Below are positions 1 through 11,100 of a stretch of DNA of 64,000 nucleotides, piece by piece. This DNA is from Parabacteroides johnsonii DSM 18315. GTDB lineage: Bacteria > Bacteroidota > Bacteroidia > Bacteroidales > Tannerellaceae. Made by a program: the position numbers and the translations under genes. The stretch lies in contig NZ_CP102285.1 of NCBI RefSeq assembly GCF_025151045.1, positions 3,162,001 to 3,226,000 of the forward strand, read 5' to 3'. Positions within the stretch are counted from its first letter, which is position 1. Each line of letters begins with the position of its first letter. The notes beneath the pieces are model-generated. The model was not told the DNA's origin. It made no database searches and saw nothing but the letters and a program-made list of their open reading frames with translations.

Positions 1-1403
<1,403 letters not shown>

Positions 1404-1524
1404 GAAATTGTTTTATATCTTCGCTCAGAATCTCGTCTTTATCGTAGTTACTGACGGTATGTTTCGTATTTCATATACGTCTCTTGTACTACTTGTTGAT
1501 ATGTAATATTTTCAAAGAACTTTT

Positions 1525-1543
1525 TTCGCTATCTCTTAGCGAA
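1525..1543 (-). other. rRNA leader hairpin at the transcript 5' end
   Basis: Perfect 7-bp stem TTCGCTA / TAGCGAA with a 5-nt loop, placed just downstream of the -7 box of promoter P2, so it would form the very 5' end of the P2 transcript. It is followed towards 16S by a boxA-like TTCTTTGAAA on the minus strand (about 1511-1520). A role in transcript stability or antitermination is inferred. Confidence 0.5.
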
Positions 1544-1551
1544 CGTGAGTG

Positions 1552-1584
1552 CAAAGATAAGAACTTTTATTTTTAACTTCCAAA
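1552..1584 (-). promoter_or_regulatory. rRNA promoter P2
   Basis: On the minus strand TATCTTTG (1552-1559) fits the Bacteroidetes -7 consensus TAnnTTTG exactly, with TTTG (1581-1584) 21 bp upstream as -33 box. Predicted start near 1545, about 140 nt before 16S. Confidence 0.75.
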
Positions 1585-1656
1585 TTTTATCGGAACTTTT
1601 TCAAAAGTTTTTTGTTTCATCATTTAAGCACCTGCGTTCTCTCTCGAATGCGGATG

Positions 1657-1688
1657 CAAAAGTAGTGCTTTATAACATACTCACCAAA
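1657..1688 (-). promoter_or_regulatory. rRNA promoter P1
   Basis: Minus-strand TACTTTTG (1657-1664) and TTTG (1685-1688) with a 20-bp spacer match the -7/-33 Bacteroidetes consensus. It lies about 105 bp upstream of P2, the tandem arrangement common for rRNA operons. Confidence 0.7.
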
Positions 1689-1900
1689 CATTTTTGCAAC
1701 TATTTTTTAACCCGTTTGTAAAACCTTTACTCTAATCTCTGAACCACTGAATGTTACACACAAAACTTTTTTATTCTCTACCACACTCCCGTTTTCAGGC
1801 TATACACAAGGATTTCATATGGGTATTATAATGTACAAGGAAAGACGGCACACAGATAAAAGACATGTATACTTTTAAATTTCTCAAATCATAGTAACGA

Positions 1901-1932
1901 ATTGGGGAACTCATTAGTATAATGTATCTTTG
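1901..1932 (+). promoter_or_regulatory. promoter of the DUF1080 lipoprotein gene
   Basis: ATTG (1901-1904), a 20-bp spacer, and TATCTTTG (1925-1932), an exact TAnnTTTG -7 box, about 40 bp before the start codon. The stretch 1700-1900 upstream shows nothing else I can identify. Confidence 0.65.
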
Positions 1933-1971
1933 TCACCATATCAATTATTCACCTAAAAACTTAATTCTAAA

Positions 1972-3261
1972 ATGGAATCAGTAATGAAAAGAACGACAGC
2001 CACTAGCTTTCTGGCCACTTGTGCTATGTCATTGGCTTTATTTTCTTCGTGCACCAGTGTAGAACCTAATACACTTACGCCTGAAGAAATCGCAGACGGC
2101 TGGCAACTCCTCTTCGACGGTAAAACATTGAACGGCTGGAAAGACTACAACGGAACAACCCTGACGCAACCCTGGCATGTAGTTGACGGATGCATCCAGG
2201 CAAAAGGAGACGGTAGCGACGCAAGTGGTTATATCGTAACCAACAAGCAGTATGAAAACTTCGAATTATCTTGGGACTGGAAATTGTCCAAAGGTGGTAA
2301 CAGCGGTATGCTATACCATGTAGTCGAACATCCTCAGTTCGCCGTTCCATATGTCACGGGACCAGAATATCAGTTAATAGACGAACCTAACTTCCCCGAA
2401 CCTCTGGAAGAATGGCAGAAGTTGGGCGTAGACTACGCCATGCATCTCCCCGACAAGGCAAAAATGAAAGTAAACCCACAAGGAGAGTGGAACAATTCAA
2501 AGATCGTATTCGATAATGGGCATGTTGAACACTGGTTGAACGGAGTCAAAATCCTGGAATTCGAAGCATGGACCGATGATTGGTATGCAAAAAAGAACAG
2601 TGGTAAATGGGCAAATGCCCCAGAATACGGCTTGGCCAAGAAAGGTGTCCTTTGCTTACAAGACCACGGATACCCTGCTTCTTTCCGCAACATCAAGATT
2701 AAAGAACTTCCCCGCAAAACAAAAGAGGTGACACTATTCAACGGTACGGATTTGAAGGGATGGGAAGCCTACGGCACGGAAAAATGGTATGTAAAAGATG
2801 GTTTACTGATCTGTGAAAGCGGTCCGGACAAAAAATACGGTTATCTGGCTACACGCGATTACTATGACGACTTCGACCTAACGGTTGAATTCAAACAGGA
2901 AGCAGACGGAAACTCCGGTGTATTCATCCGCTCTTTTATCGAAGAAGATGTTAAAGTGAACGGCTGGCAGGTAGAAGTAGCTCCCAAAGGCCATGACACA
3001 GGCGGCATCTACGAATCATACGGACGCGGCTGGTTGATCCAAATCCCGGATGAAAAAGAAAATATTCTGAAAGAAGGTGACTGGAATACCATGCGTATCA
3101 AAGTACAAGGAGACAATGTCCAAACTTGGTTGAACGGTCAAGAGATGGTCAACATCAACGATGAAAAGATCGGAGCCGGACAGGGACGCATAGCCCTGCA
3201 AATCCATGATGGAGGCGGTATCAAGGTTCTTTGGAGAAACCTGAAAATAAAAACATTATAA
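1972..3261 (+). CDS. DUF1080 (3-keto-disaccharide hydrolase-like) lipoprotein, two domains
   Basis: 429 residues. The N-terminus carries a lipoprotein signal ending LALFSSC, so the protein is probably anchored to an outer leaflet. Two consecutive DUF1080/3KDH concanavalin-like domains follow: about residues 35-235 beginning WQLLFDGKTLNGW, and about 240-429 beginning VTLFNGTDLKGW, each with the GNSG motif. Members of this family are linked to cleavage of 3-keto-glycosides or act as glycan-binding lectin-like domains; the substrate here is unknown. A second in-frame ATG at 1984 (MKRTTATSF) gives a more typical signal peptide and may be the true start. It has its own promoter and an intrinsic terminator, so it looks monocistronic. 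Confidence 0.85.
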   Translation: MESVMKRTTATSFLATCAMSLALFSSCTSVEPNTLTPEEIADGWQLLFDGKTLNGWKDYNGTTLTQPWHVVDGCIQAKGDGSDASGYIVTNKQYENFELSWDWKLSKGGNSGMLYHVVEHPQFAVPYVTGPEYQLIDEPNFPEPLEEWQKLGVDYAMHLPDKAKMKVNPQGEWNNSKIVFDNGHVEHWLNGVKILEFEAWTDDWYAKKNSGKWANAPEYGLAKKGVLCLQDHGYPASFRNIKIKELPRKTKEVTLFNGTDLKGWEAYGTEKWYVKDGLLICESGPDKKYGYLATRDYYDDFDLTVEFKQEADGNSGVFIRSFIEEDVKVNGWQVEVAPKGHDTGGIYESYGRGWLIQIPDEKENILKEGDWNTMRIKVQGDNVQTWLNGQEMVNINDEKIGAGQGRIALQIHDGGGIKVLWRNLKIKTL

Positions 3262-3280
3262 ATTCTTATTCCATACAAAT

Positions 3281-3319
3281 GACTCCCGTCTCCAACCATA
3301 TGAGACGGGAGTCGTTTTT
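3281..3319 (+). terminator. intrinsic terminator
   Basis: Perfect 12-bp stem GACTCCCGTCTC / GAGACGGGAGTC followed by GTTTTTT on the plus strand, directly after the DUF1080 gene. It ends at the stop codon of the convergent small gene. Confidence 0.85.
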
Positions 3320-3691
3320 TCATCCCTTGCGGCCATGTCCTTTACGAGGAGACTGGGAGCGTTGCTTTTCAAGATATTGTTTATACTGATCCTCCGTCAG
3401 TATCTTTTTCATTTCCGCATCCCGCTCATTCCGCATAGTTATCATCTTTTCGCGCATCTTCCGACGATCCGAATCAGCCTGTTTTCTTTCCGCTTTCATT
3501 TTATCTCTAAACTCAGCTTCCACCTTACGGAAATCTACAGCCTGTTTTTCATTCAATTTCAGATCAGTAATCATCTTCTCACAACGTTGTGCCGGATCAC
3601 CTCCCTTTTTTGTTCTTCGTTTGCCATCCTGAGCAAAAACAGAAACCGAACTGATCAAGAGAACCAAACACAATCCTATTACCTTCTTCAT
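3320..3691 (-). CDS. small periplasmic protein, DUF4890-like
   Basis: 123 residues. A clear signal peptide (MKKVIGLCLVLLISSVSVFA, cleavage before QDG) is followed by a highly charged, helical Lys/Arg/Glu-rich region with the segment LKLNEKQAVDFRKVEAEF and LTEDQYKQYLEK. This pattern resembles the Bacteroidetes DUF4890 proteins and, in general layout, the Spy/CpxP periplasmic helical proteins. Function is unknown; a chaperone-like or metal-related role is only an analogy. It is convergent with the DUF1080 gene. Confidence 0.7.
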   Translation of the reverse strand: MKKVIGLCLVLLISSVSVFAQDGKRRTKKGGDPAQRCEKMITDLKLNEKQAVDFRKVEAEFRDKMKAERKQADSDRRKMREKMITMRNERDAEMKKILTEDQYKQYLEKQRSQSPRKGHGRKG

Positions 3692-3901
3692 AAACTAATT
3701 ACCTGTTATTAATATTAAACTTATTTGTTTTTGAAGCGCTTCTGGATAAAAGACTTGGAAACGAATGAAAGGTTTAACCCGAATTGATGTTATTTTAGTA
3801 TTTAACAATGAAAAAGTTTTTGTAAAACAACTTGAAAAGCTTCTTCAGGCCCGGGGGGAGGGAGATGAGATATCCGGGTGTGGAAGATGTGAAACCCCTA
3901 A

Positions 3902-3949
3902 TTCCCGTAATGCAATGTTTAGCTCTACTAACCCATAGCGTTACGGGAA
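3902..3949. other. stem-loop downstream of the GH99-like gene pair
   Basis: TTCCCGTAATGC (3902-3913) pairs with GCGTTACGGGAA (3938-3949), 12 bp with one G-T pair, loop 24 nt. There is no clear T-run on either strand. It lies 27 bp beyond the end of the minus-strand locus and may protect or end that transcript. Confidence 0.4.
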
Positions 3950-3975
3950 CTAAGAAATTAACTAACAAATATCAA

Positions 3976-5190
3976 CTATTTTGTATATTTCTCATATTTG
4001 CCATCAACCATCACATCTTTTACTGCATTCAGATAATCGAAACCATATTTCATATCCGGCAGCAGATAAGCACCTTCCACCCATTCATTCCAAGCATAAA
4101 CCGTAATCAGTTTCGGTTGATCAGGATGTTTGTCACAATACTCTTTCGCTTTTTGCAAAAAAGATGAGAAACTTTGCGGAGATTGATTGAGATGCACGAC
4201 ATCTTTCCGCGTCTTATGAGGAAAACGAGGCGTATCGTCCCAACCGATGGAGGCATTTGGGAAATACGGAATCATCACGGCTTCATCCCATTTTTGCACA
4301 TATTCCCACGTATGCGTCCCCCATCGGATATAATCTTCACAGACAGGAGCACTCCAGCCATACTGCGTCAAACTACTAATTTTCAATGTTTCAATTTTCT
4401 TTATTAATGCTTCATGCGGCATACCACCTGCAATCAATTGAAGATGTAAACCAGGAAATCCAGCCTTTTTCACCTCTTCTTCAAAATAGATCAATCCCTT
4501 TTGAGTTTCTTCCAAATTACCGAATGTCTTGATCAAATTATCCAAACTAAAAATAGAGAACACAGGTTTACCCTCTAATTTAAGATAGTTCGGTTGTTTG
4601 AAATACTGGTCAATGACACGTTTGACTACGATTCTGAAATTCTCCCAGTTAATAGCTCCGTTCCATAAGCGAGAATTATCATCTTTGTAACGATGAACGT
4701 TCCAATAATTACGAGCTACGTCATGATCTGCCCACATAATATAAAAGTTCATCTTCCGATTGTTTTTCGCTTTCAAAAAACCATCATTCAGGCAACTTTC
4801 TAAAAACGGCCCATCATTAAACCAATACCAATCAAAGATAAATGTATTCACACCATGGTCGGTAGCTGCATCTATCCATCTTTCCATTACCTTGGGATCA
4901 TTGTCCAACTCATATCCCCATAGAGGGACTTTCGGCTGATAATGCCCCTCAAAGCGTGCGTTCCCCTTTTTTATGACTTCCCATTCTCCAGTTCCTTCCG
5001 GCCATAAAACTTCACGTCCCATCGGATCATCATGGCAAGAAGGCCAAATATAAGCTGCGACATAATAGTCGGGAATATCTTTACTTGTTTCATTGATTTG
5101 TGCATTCAACAAATCACTATGCAACAGACCAATACACAAAGTATAAGATAAGAATAAACTTAATCTATTCATAATCATGTCATTTTTCAT
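3976..5190 (-). CDS. GH99/WbsX-like glycoside hydrolase (tandem copy 2)
   Basis: 404 residues with a short signal peptide. The mature part begins YYVAAYIWPSCHDDPMG and contains FIFDWYWFNDGPFLE and, near the end, YAWNEWVEGAYLLPD. The WNEWVEG motif places two Glu residues three apart, the spacing of the catalytic pair of GH99 endo-alpha-mannosidases. The WbsX family (Glyco_tran_WbsX) shares this TIM-barrel type and the region is often annotated as GH99-like. The start ATG overlaps the stop codon of the upstream paralogue by 3 bases, so the two are translationally coupled. It closes a FecR-SusC-SusD locus, so it probably acts on the imported glycan; the substrate cannot be read from the sequence. 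Confidence 0.85.
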   Translation of the reverse strand: MKNDMIMNRLSLFLSYTLCIGLLHSDLLNAQINETSKDIPDYYVAAYIWPSCHDDPMGREVLWPEGTGEWEVIKKGNARFEGHYQPKVPLWGYELDNDPKVMERWIDAATDHGVNTFIFDWYWFNDGPFLESCLNDGFLKAKNNRKMNFYIMWADHDVARNYWNVHRYKDDNSRLWNGAINWENFRIVVKRVIDQYFKQPNYLKLEGKPVFSIFSLDNLIKTFGNLEETQKGLIYFEEEVKKAGFPGLHLQLIAGGMPHEALIKKIETLKISSLTQYGWSAPVCEDYIRWGTHTWEYVQKWDEAVMIPYFPNASIGWDDTPRFPHKTRKDVVHLNQSPQSFSSFLQKAKEYCDKHPDQPKLITVYAWNEWVEGAYLLPDMKYGFDYLNAVKDVMVDGKYEKYTK

Positions 5191-6404
5191 TTGGTATATT
5201 TCTCATATTTTCCCTCAACCATCACATCCTTGAGAGCATCCAGATATCCAAAACCGTACTTCATGTCTGGTAATAAATAGGCACCTTCCACCCATTCGTT
5301 CCAAGCATAAACCGTAATCAGCTTCGGTTGATCAGGATGTTTGTCACAATACTCTTTCGCTTTCTGTAAAAAAGCAGCAAAACTTTGCGGGGATTGATTG
5401 AGATGAACGACATCTTTCTGCGTCTTATGAGGGAAACGAGGCGTATCGTCCCAACCGATGGAGGCATTCGGAAAAAATGGAATCGAAACAGCTTCATCCC
5501 ATTTTTGAAGACGTTCCAAAGATTCTGTACCCCACTGCACATAATCTTGAGGATGCGGACCACCCCAATTGTATTGTGTCAGACTATTAATTTTCAGAGC
5601 CTCAATCTGCTCTAATATGGACTCATTAGGCAATCCTCCAGCCATCAATTGAATATGCAAACCAGGAAAACCAGCCTTTTTTACCTCTTCTTCAAAATAG
5701 TCCAATCCTTTACGCGTTTCCTCCAAACTACCAAATGTCTTGATTAAGTTCTCTAAGCTAAAGACAGAAAATACCGGCTTACCATCTAATTTTAGATAAT
5801 TCGGTTGTTTGAAATACTGATCAATAACACGCTTCACAACTATACGGAAATTCTCCCAATCAATCGCTCCATCCCATAAACGGGAGTTATCATCTTTGTA
5901 ACGATGTACATTCCAATAGTTCCGTGCCACATCATGATCAGCCCACATGATATAGAAATTCATTTTATGATTATTTTTAGCTTTCAGGAAACCATCGTTC
6001 AAACAACCTTCCAGGAATGGGCCATCATTGAACCAATACCAATCGAATATAAACGTATTTACACCGTGATCGGTAGCTGCATCAATCCATTTCTCCATCA
6101 CCTTAGGATCATTGTCCAACTCATATCCCCAAAGAGGTACTTTCGGCTGATAATGTCCTTCAAAGCGAGGATTTCCTTTTTTGATAATCTCCCACTCTCC
6201 GGTTCCTTCCGGCCATAGCACTTCATGTCCCATCGGATCGTCGTGGCAGGAAGGCCAGATATAAGCAGCCACATAATATTCAGGAACCGTATTAGCATGA
6301 CCTTCATTTTTCTCATGTTTTTCCGCCTGTACATTTAGGCAACCACACATCAATAAACACATGCACACAATGCAAGAAAATAACCAACTCGATTTATTTT
6401 TCAT
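5187..6404 (-). CDS. GH99/WbsX-like glycoside hydrolase (tandem copy 1)
   Basis: About 405 residues from the chosen start MKNKSSWLFSCIVCMCLLMCGC, a lipoprotein-type signal; a longer frame begins at 6431 but would overlap the SusD gene. The body is a close paralogue of the next gene: long identical blocks include YYVAAYIWPSCHDDPMG and YAWNEWVEGAYLLPD with the same two Glu residues. The copies differ mainly in the signal region and in a central segment at about 260-320, where a substrate loop could sit. This copy keeps a lipobox and the other does not obviously do so, suggesting one surface-anchored and one periplasmic enzyme (inference). Confidence 0.85.
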   Translation of the reverse strand: MKNKSSWLFSCIVCMCLLMCGCLNVQAEKHEKNEGHANTVPEYYVAAYIWPSCHDDPMGHEVLWPEGTGEWEIIKKGNPRFEGHYQPKVPLWGYELDNDPKVMEKWIDAATDHGVNTFIFDWYWFNDGPFLEGCLNDGFLKAKNNHKMNFYIMWADHDVARNYWNVHRYKDDNSRLWDGAIDWENFRIVVKRVIDQYFKQPNYLKLDGKPVFSVFSLENLIKTFGSLEETRKGLDYFEEEVKKAGFPGLHIQLMAGGLPNESILEQIEALKINSLTQYNWGGPHPQDYVQWGTESLERLQKWDEAVSIPFFPNASIGWDDTPRFPHKTQKDVVHLNQSPQSFAAFLQKAKEYCDKHPDQPKLITVYAWNEWVEGAYLLPDMKYGFGYLDALKDVMVEGKYEKYTK

Positions 6405-6421
6405 AATATCACATTTTATGA

Positions 6422-8131
6422 TTAATTCCATCCCGGATTCTGTTTCAGGTTAGGATTCAATGTTAATTCATCCTGCGGAATAGAATACAAATAATCCTGT
6501 TTATCTCTAAATTGATAGCCATCAGGCATTACTCCCTTATAATAGTCAATCAATCCATTTTCATCCACCTTTGAACTGAAATTCGGATTTTGAGCCAAAT
6601 CAACGGGATATCCTTTCGGCCGTTTATTCTTAAAGAGTGCACTTGCCGCCCATCTCATATAATCTTCATCCCGTTGTCCTTCCAAAGCCATTTCCACTCT
6701 TCTTTCCCTCCGGATCTCATATAATTCATCCGTAATGGAATACCCATAGTCCACTTTATTCTTATCCAAGCTCTGTGCATTCACGGTAAAATCAGGCATT
6801 CCGACACGTTGTCTCAATAGATTCAGAGCTTCATATGCAACCGAATTGTCCAACTCACATTTGGCTTCTGCATAATTGAGCAGGACTTCACCATAACGCA
6901 GCAAAATAAGTCCTGTTTCCGCCTGTGTCTCCCAAGATTTTCCGGCAGCAGGGGAACTTGGATTGGCAGTCTTTTTCACCTGGAAACCTGTCGGGCACAA
7001 TTGTAAAGCTCCCCCTTCGATAGTCGGTCCATTAAAATAAGTATTCTCACCTACGGACATCAAATCGCCAGGAATCCAAACAGTCGATTTTAAGCGGATG
7101 TCACAATCTTCTGCAATCTTCGTCAGAAATGCGTTTCCCTTATGCGTTGCCGCCGTGTTCAAATAGTCATATGGTTTACCGTCTTTATCCAGATAAGAAG
7201 AGACAAGTTCCCAAGTGATTCCCTTTGAATCGCTGTTATAGGTAATAAATCCTTGAGTCGAATTGCCTGCTCCCTCCGCAGCATTGAAGGCACGATAGAG
7301 AAGCACTTCGTTTATATCTGACATGTTATCGAAACCAAATAGTTTATAATAATCTTCATCCGGATTTCCTGTACTATAAATGCCGACTTTATAATCTCCC
7401 TTCATCAACTCTTGTGCAGCTTCCACACAAATCTTAAAATATTTGGTTGGATCAGCTCCGGTAGTCCCAAAGTCCGTGTTTGCATGATATTTTTGCCAGG
7501 AGCCTTCAAATAAAGCGACACGAGTCTTAAAGGCTAATGCTGCCTCTTTATTAATCCGGTTATTCCCGACATCTTTTCTCAATTCAAGATGTGTAATGGC
7601 ATTATCAAGGTCTGCTAATATTGAATCAGCGATCAACAAGCGAGAATCCCTCGGACGCATCAACTCTTCGGTATCGTCCATTTCTATCACATGCGAATAC
7701 CAGGGGACATCCCCGTATTTTTTCAATAAATTAAAATAGAACCAAGCACGAAAGAAATAAGCCTCTCCCAAATATTGCTTATATGCATCATATCCGCTTT
7801 GGCATTTCGCATAATGTTCAAAGAAAATATTCACATTACGAATACTTGTCCATTCTCCGGTCCAATTGCCGGTAGTTTTTGAACGAACACCATTCATGAT
7901 TATACTCGGACTACCGGTTATCATATCATCATTATCCGTTGCCATCTCCGCAACCATCTGTGTCCAAGGGCAAAATGATGGATAGAATTGCCGCGTATAA
8001 TATTCCAACTCTGTCGAAGTGCTCCAATAATCATCCATTGTGATTTTATCCATCGGCTGCAAATCAATAAAATTCTCACACGAACACAATAATGTCATAA
8101 ATGAGACTGCTGTCAATATGAATCGTTTCAT
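6422..8131 (-). CDS. SusD/RagB-type surface glycan-binding lipoprotein
   Basis: 569 residues, the usual family length. Signal peptide with lipobox LLCSC, then FIDLQPMDKITMDDYWSTSTELEYYTRQFYP typical of the SusD N-terminus, the TPR-like helical region (LGEAYFFRAWFYFNLLKKYGDVPWY) and the C-terminal RRERRVEMALEGQRDEDYMRW block. SusD proteins bind glycan at the cell surface and cap the SusC barrel. It lies 26 bp downstream of susC and 17 bp upstream of the first GH99-like gene, so all four are one operon. Confidence 0.95.
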   Translation of the reverse strand: MKRFILTAVSFMTLLCSCENFIDLQPMDKITMDDYWSTSTELEYYTRQFYPSFCPWTQMVAEMATDNDDMITGSPSIIMNGVRSKTTGNWTGEWTSIRNVNIFFEHYAKCQSGYDAYKQYLGEAYFFRAWFYFNLLKKYGDVPWYSHVIEMDDTEELMRPRDSRLLIADSILADLDNAITHLELRKDVGNNRINKEAALAFKTRVALFEGSWQKYHANTDFGTTGADPTKYFKICVEAAQELMKGDYKVGIYSTGNPDEDYYKLFGFDNMSDINEVLLYRAFNAAEGAGNSTQGFITYNSDSKGITWELVSSYLDKDGKPYDYLNTAATHKGNAFLTKIAEDCDIRLKSTVWIPGDLMSVGENTYFNGPTIEGGALQLCPTGFQVKKTANPSSPAAGKSWETQAETGLILLRYGEVLLNYAEAKCELDNSVAYEALNLLRQRVGMPDFTVNAQSLDKNKVDYGYSITDELYEIRRERRVEMALEGQRDEDYMRWAASALFKNKRPKGYPVDLAQNPNFSSKVDENGLIDYYKGVMPDGYQFRDKQDYLYSIPQDELTLNPNLKQNPGWN

Positions 8132-8157
8132 AATCTTTTCTCCTTAATAAATTGAAC

Positions 8158-11100
8158 TTAATAAGTTACAGTCAAACCAATAGAATAGATTCTATCAGCA
8201 CCATAGGTCAAACGTCCCGAGCCGGCAGTACCGAAAAACTCACCTCCTGTAGGAAAACCTACCGGAGCAACAGGATCTATCCCACTCGGTAACTTCGAAA
8301 ATGTCAATAAATTCTCACCAGAAAAATAAATTCGAAGCTTTTCCAAATGCATCTTTGAAGTAATACTGCGAGGAAAACTATAGCCTAACTGAACATTCTG
8401 CAAACGTAAATAAGCCGCATTCTGCAAATAGCGCGTATTCGCATGATTTTTATTTTTCGCTTCTTCCGTATTATTCAGATAAGGTCTGGGCCAATAAGCA
8501 TCCGTATTTATATTGGCATCCCCTTCATACAATCCACTATATTTAGAACCTGGCTGATCTCTAAAATAATCCAAGTGTTCAGGAGTCAGACAAGACTCCC
8601 ACCAACCGCCCATGAACCCCCAGTATATATTGGATCCACGATAAAAATACATATCCTTTTTAGCAACACCTCTCCAAAGCATAGAGAAGTCAAAACCTTT
8701 ATAAGACACTCCCCCGTTTATCGTATATTGATAATGAGGTTGGTCATTACCTATGACCGATAAATCGCCATGATTGCCAATCGTATTCGTCCCATTATTG
8801 ACCTTACCATCATGATTTATATCTTCATATTTCAGATCTCCGGTATTCCAATTAGCGGCAATATGAGTCATATCGACTTTTGACAAATATGAATCCAAAT
8901 CCTCTTGTGAGCGAAACAAATCATTCACTGTATATCCCCATATATCACCCACTTCAGCACCTTCATACCAGGTTGACAATGTCCCTGTAGGATTAAAATA
9001 TTTTGTAACGACAGATTTATAGTCATACAAACTAATACCCAGATTATATGACAATCCGTTTTCCAAAGCATGTTTCCAATTCAAACTAATTTCCCAACCA
9101 CGAGTCCGCAAAGTCGAATTATTCTCTTTTGGAACACTCGTACCCAATACACCTGGCATCGCTTGAGACGGTCCAACCATATCAATAGTCCGTCTTTCAA
9201 ACCAATCCACAGTAGCCGATAATCGATTATTCAAGAACGATAAATCCATCCCGACATTAGTCGTCGTTGCTGTTTCCCATGTCAAATTTCTATTTACTAA
9301 ATTAGGACCAGAAGTATAACCTACCGGCCTTGTCGAACCATAATTGAAGATCCAGTTTAATTTATCAGCCGATATAGGAATTAATTCCAAATCGCTATAA
9401 GGTGAAATGTTCTGGTTTCCTAATTGTCCCCAAGATGCTCGAACTTTCAGTGTGTTGACATAAGGCTCTATATTTTCCCAAAACGATTCATTATATAAAT
9501 TCCATCCGAGAGAAAATGACGGAAAGGTTCCCCATCTTTTTCCATTACGGAAAACATAAGACCCATCATAACGGACATTCGCTTCAAATAAATATTTCTC
9601 TTTATAATTATAATTCAACCTCGCAAAATAACTTTCCGTAGCATTATGAGCCAAAGCTTCTGACAAAAGAGCATCACCGGTTGCTGTCGGGAATGAAGGT
9701 ACTTTTTCTGAAATTAAATCCGTTTTATAACCTTGAACCCACGACTCATCTCCTCGTTCAAACTGCATACCCGCTAAGATTGTAAAGTTATGTTCTTCAT
9801 TGATATCAAAATCGTATGAAGTATAAATATTTGTCGTCCAATACTTTTTTATGTATTTTTTCCGAGTCAGATTATTCGGGATACTTATGCCGTTTTCATA
9901 TGGCTGATTATTTACATCATATGTATATATATACTTTTCTACTTCCGAAATTTCTTGATTATACACATTATAAGCAAAATCCGCATTAATTTTCCAACCT
10001 TTCAATGGACGAAGCTCCATCCGAAAGTTATTCCAGAAATCAATGTCGTCCTGTTTATCTGTCCCTGCTTCAATCGAAGGGATATGAGATTCAAACATAT
10101 AATTGCCGAATCCATCATATAAGGGGGTAATAGGATAATTTCGAGAAATATGCCGATACAAAAAAGAATAATCGCCCTCATTCGTCATATTCGGTTTTTC
10201 TCGAATCTTTTTAGCAAAGCGTGTTTCATATCCGAAATCCCACCAATCGGTAATAGCTACGCTGATTTTACCTAATGTATTCATTCTTTTGAAATAGTCC
10301 GTTCCATAATTCAAAACACTACTATCATCCATATAACCAGCTGAGAAATAATAAGAGACCTTATCCGTACCTCCATGCAAAGAGATATCGTGTTTCTGGT
10401 TCACACTGTTTCCAAAATAAATATCCCACCAATCCGTATTAGCATAATTTAAATTAGCATTATTCCAAACATTACCTTCCGGCATCGCGCCAAAGATGGT
10501 AGCACCTTCCGGCCAATCAGGAATTGAATTTCTAATATATTCAAAATCTCCTTTTTGATAGGCTATAACACGATCGATAGTCTCGTTGCTAAATGGATGT
10601 CCCCCCATATTATCTCCCGCCTCATTCAAAATTCGGGTCCAAGTATAAGAATCCAGGCTTTCCGGTAGCTTCTGAGCAGTCTTCACAATCAAATTACCAG
10701 TATAAGAAACGCTAACTTTTTCATTCTTTTTTCCTTTTTTCGTTGTAACCAAGATAACACCGTAAGGAGCTCTCGCACCATAAATGGCAGAGGCAGCAGC
10801 ATCTTTCAAAACGGAAACAGATTCGATATCTTCCGGATTCAAATTATTCAAATCACCAGGAAAGCCATCGATCACGACATAAGGCGATCCCCCATTCAAC
10901 GATCCCATACCACGAATCGAGATATTCATGGTTGCTCCGGGTTCAAATCCATCTTGTGTACCTATATCAAAATTAAATCCAGGTGCAGCCCCCTGTAACA
11001 ATTGAGAGACAGTAGAAGCCTGGCGATTTTCAAAATCTTCATTAGAAATCACATTTACAGCACCTGTCAAATTCACCTTTTTCTGAGTTCCGTAACCTAC

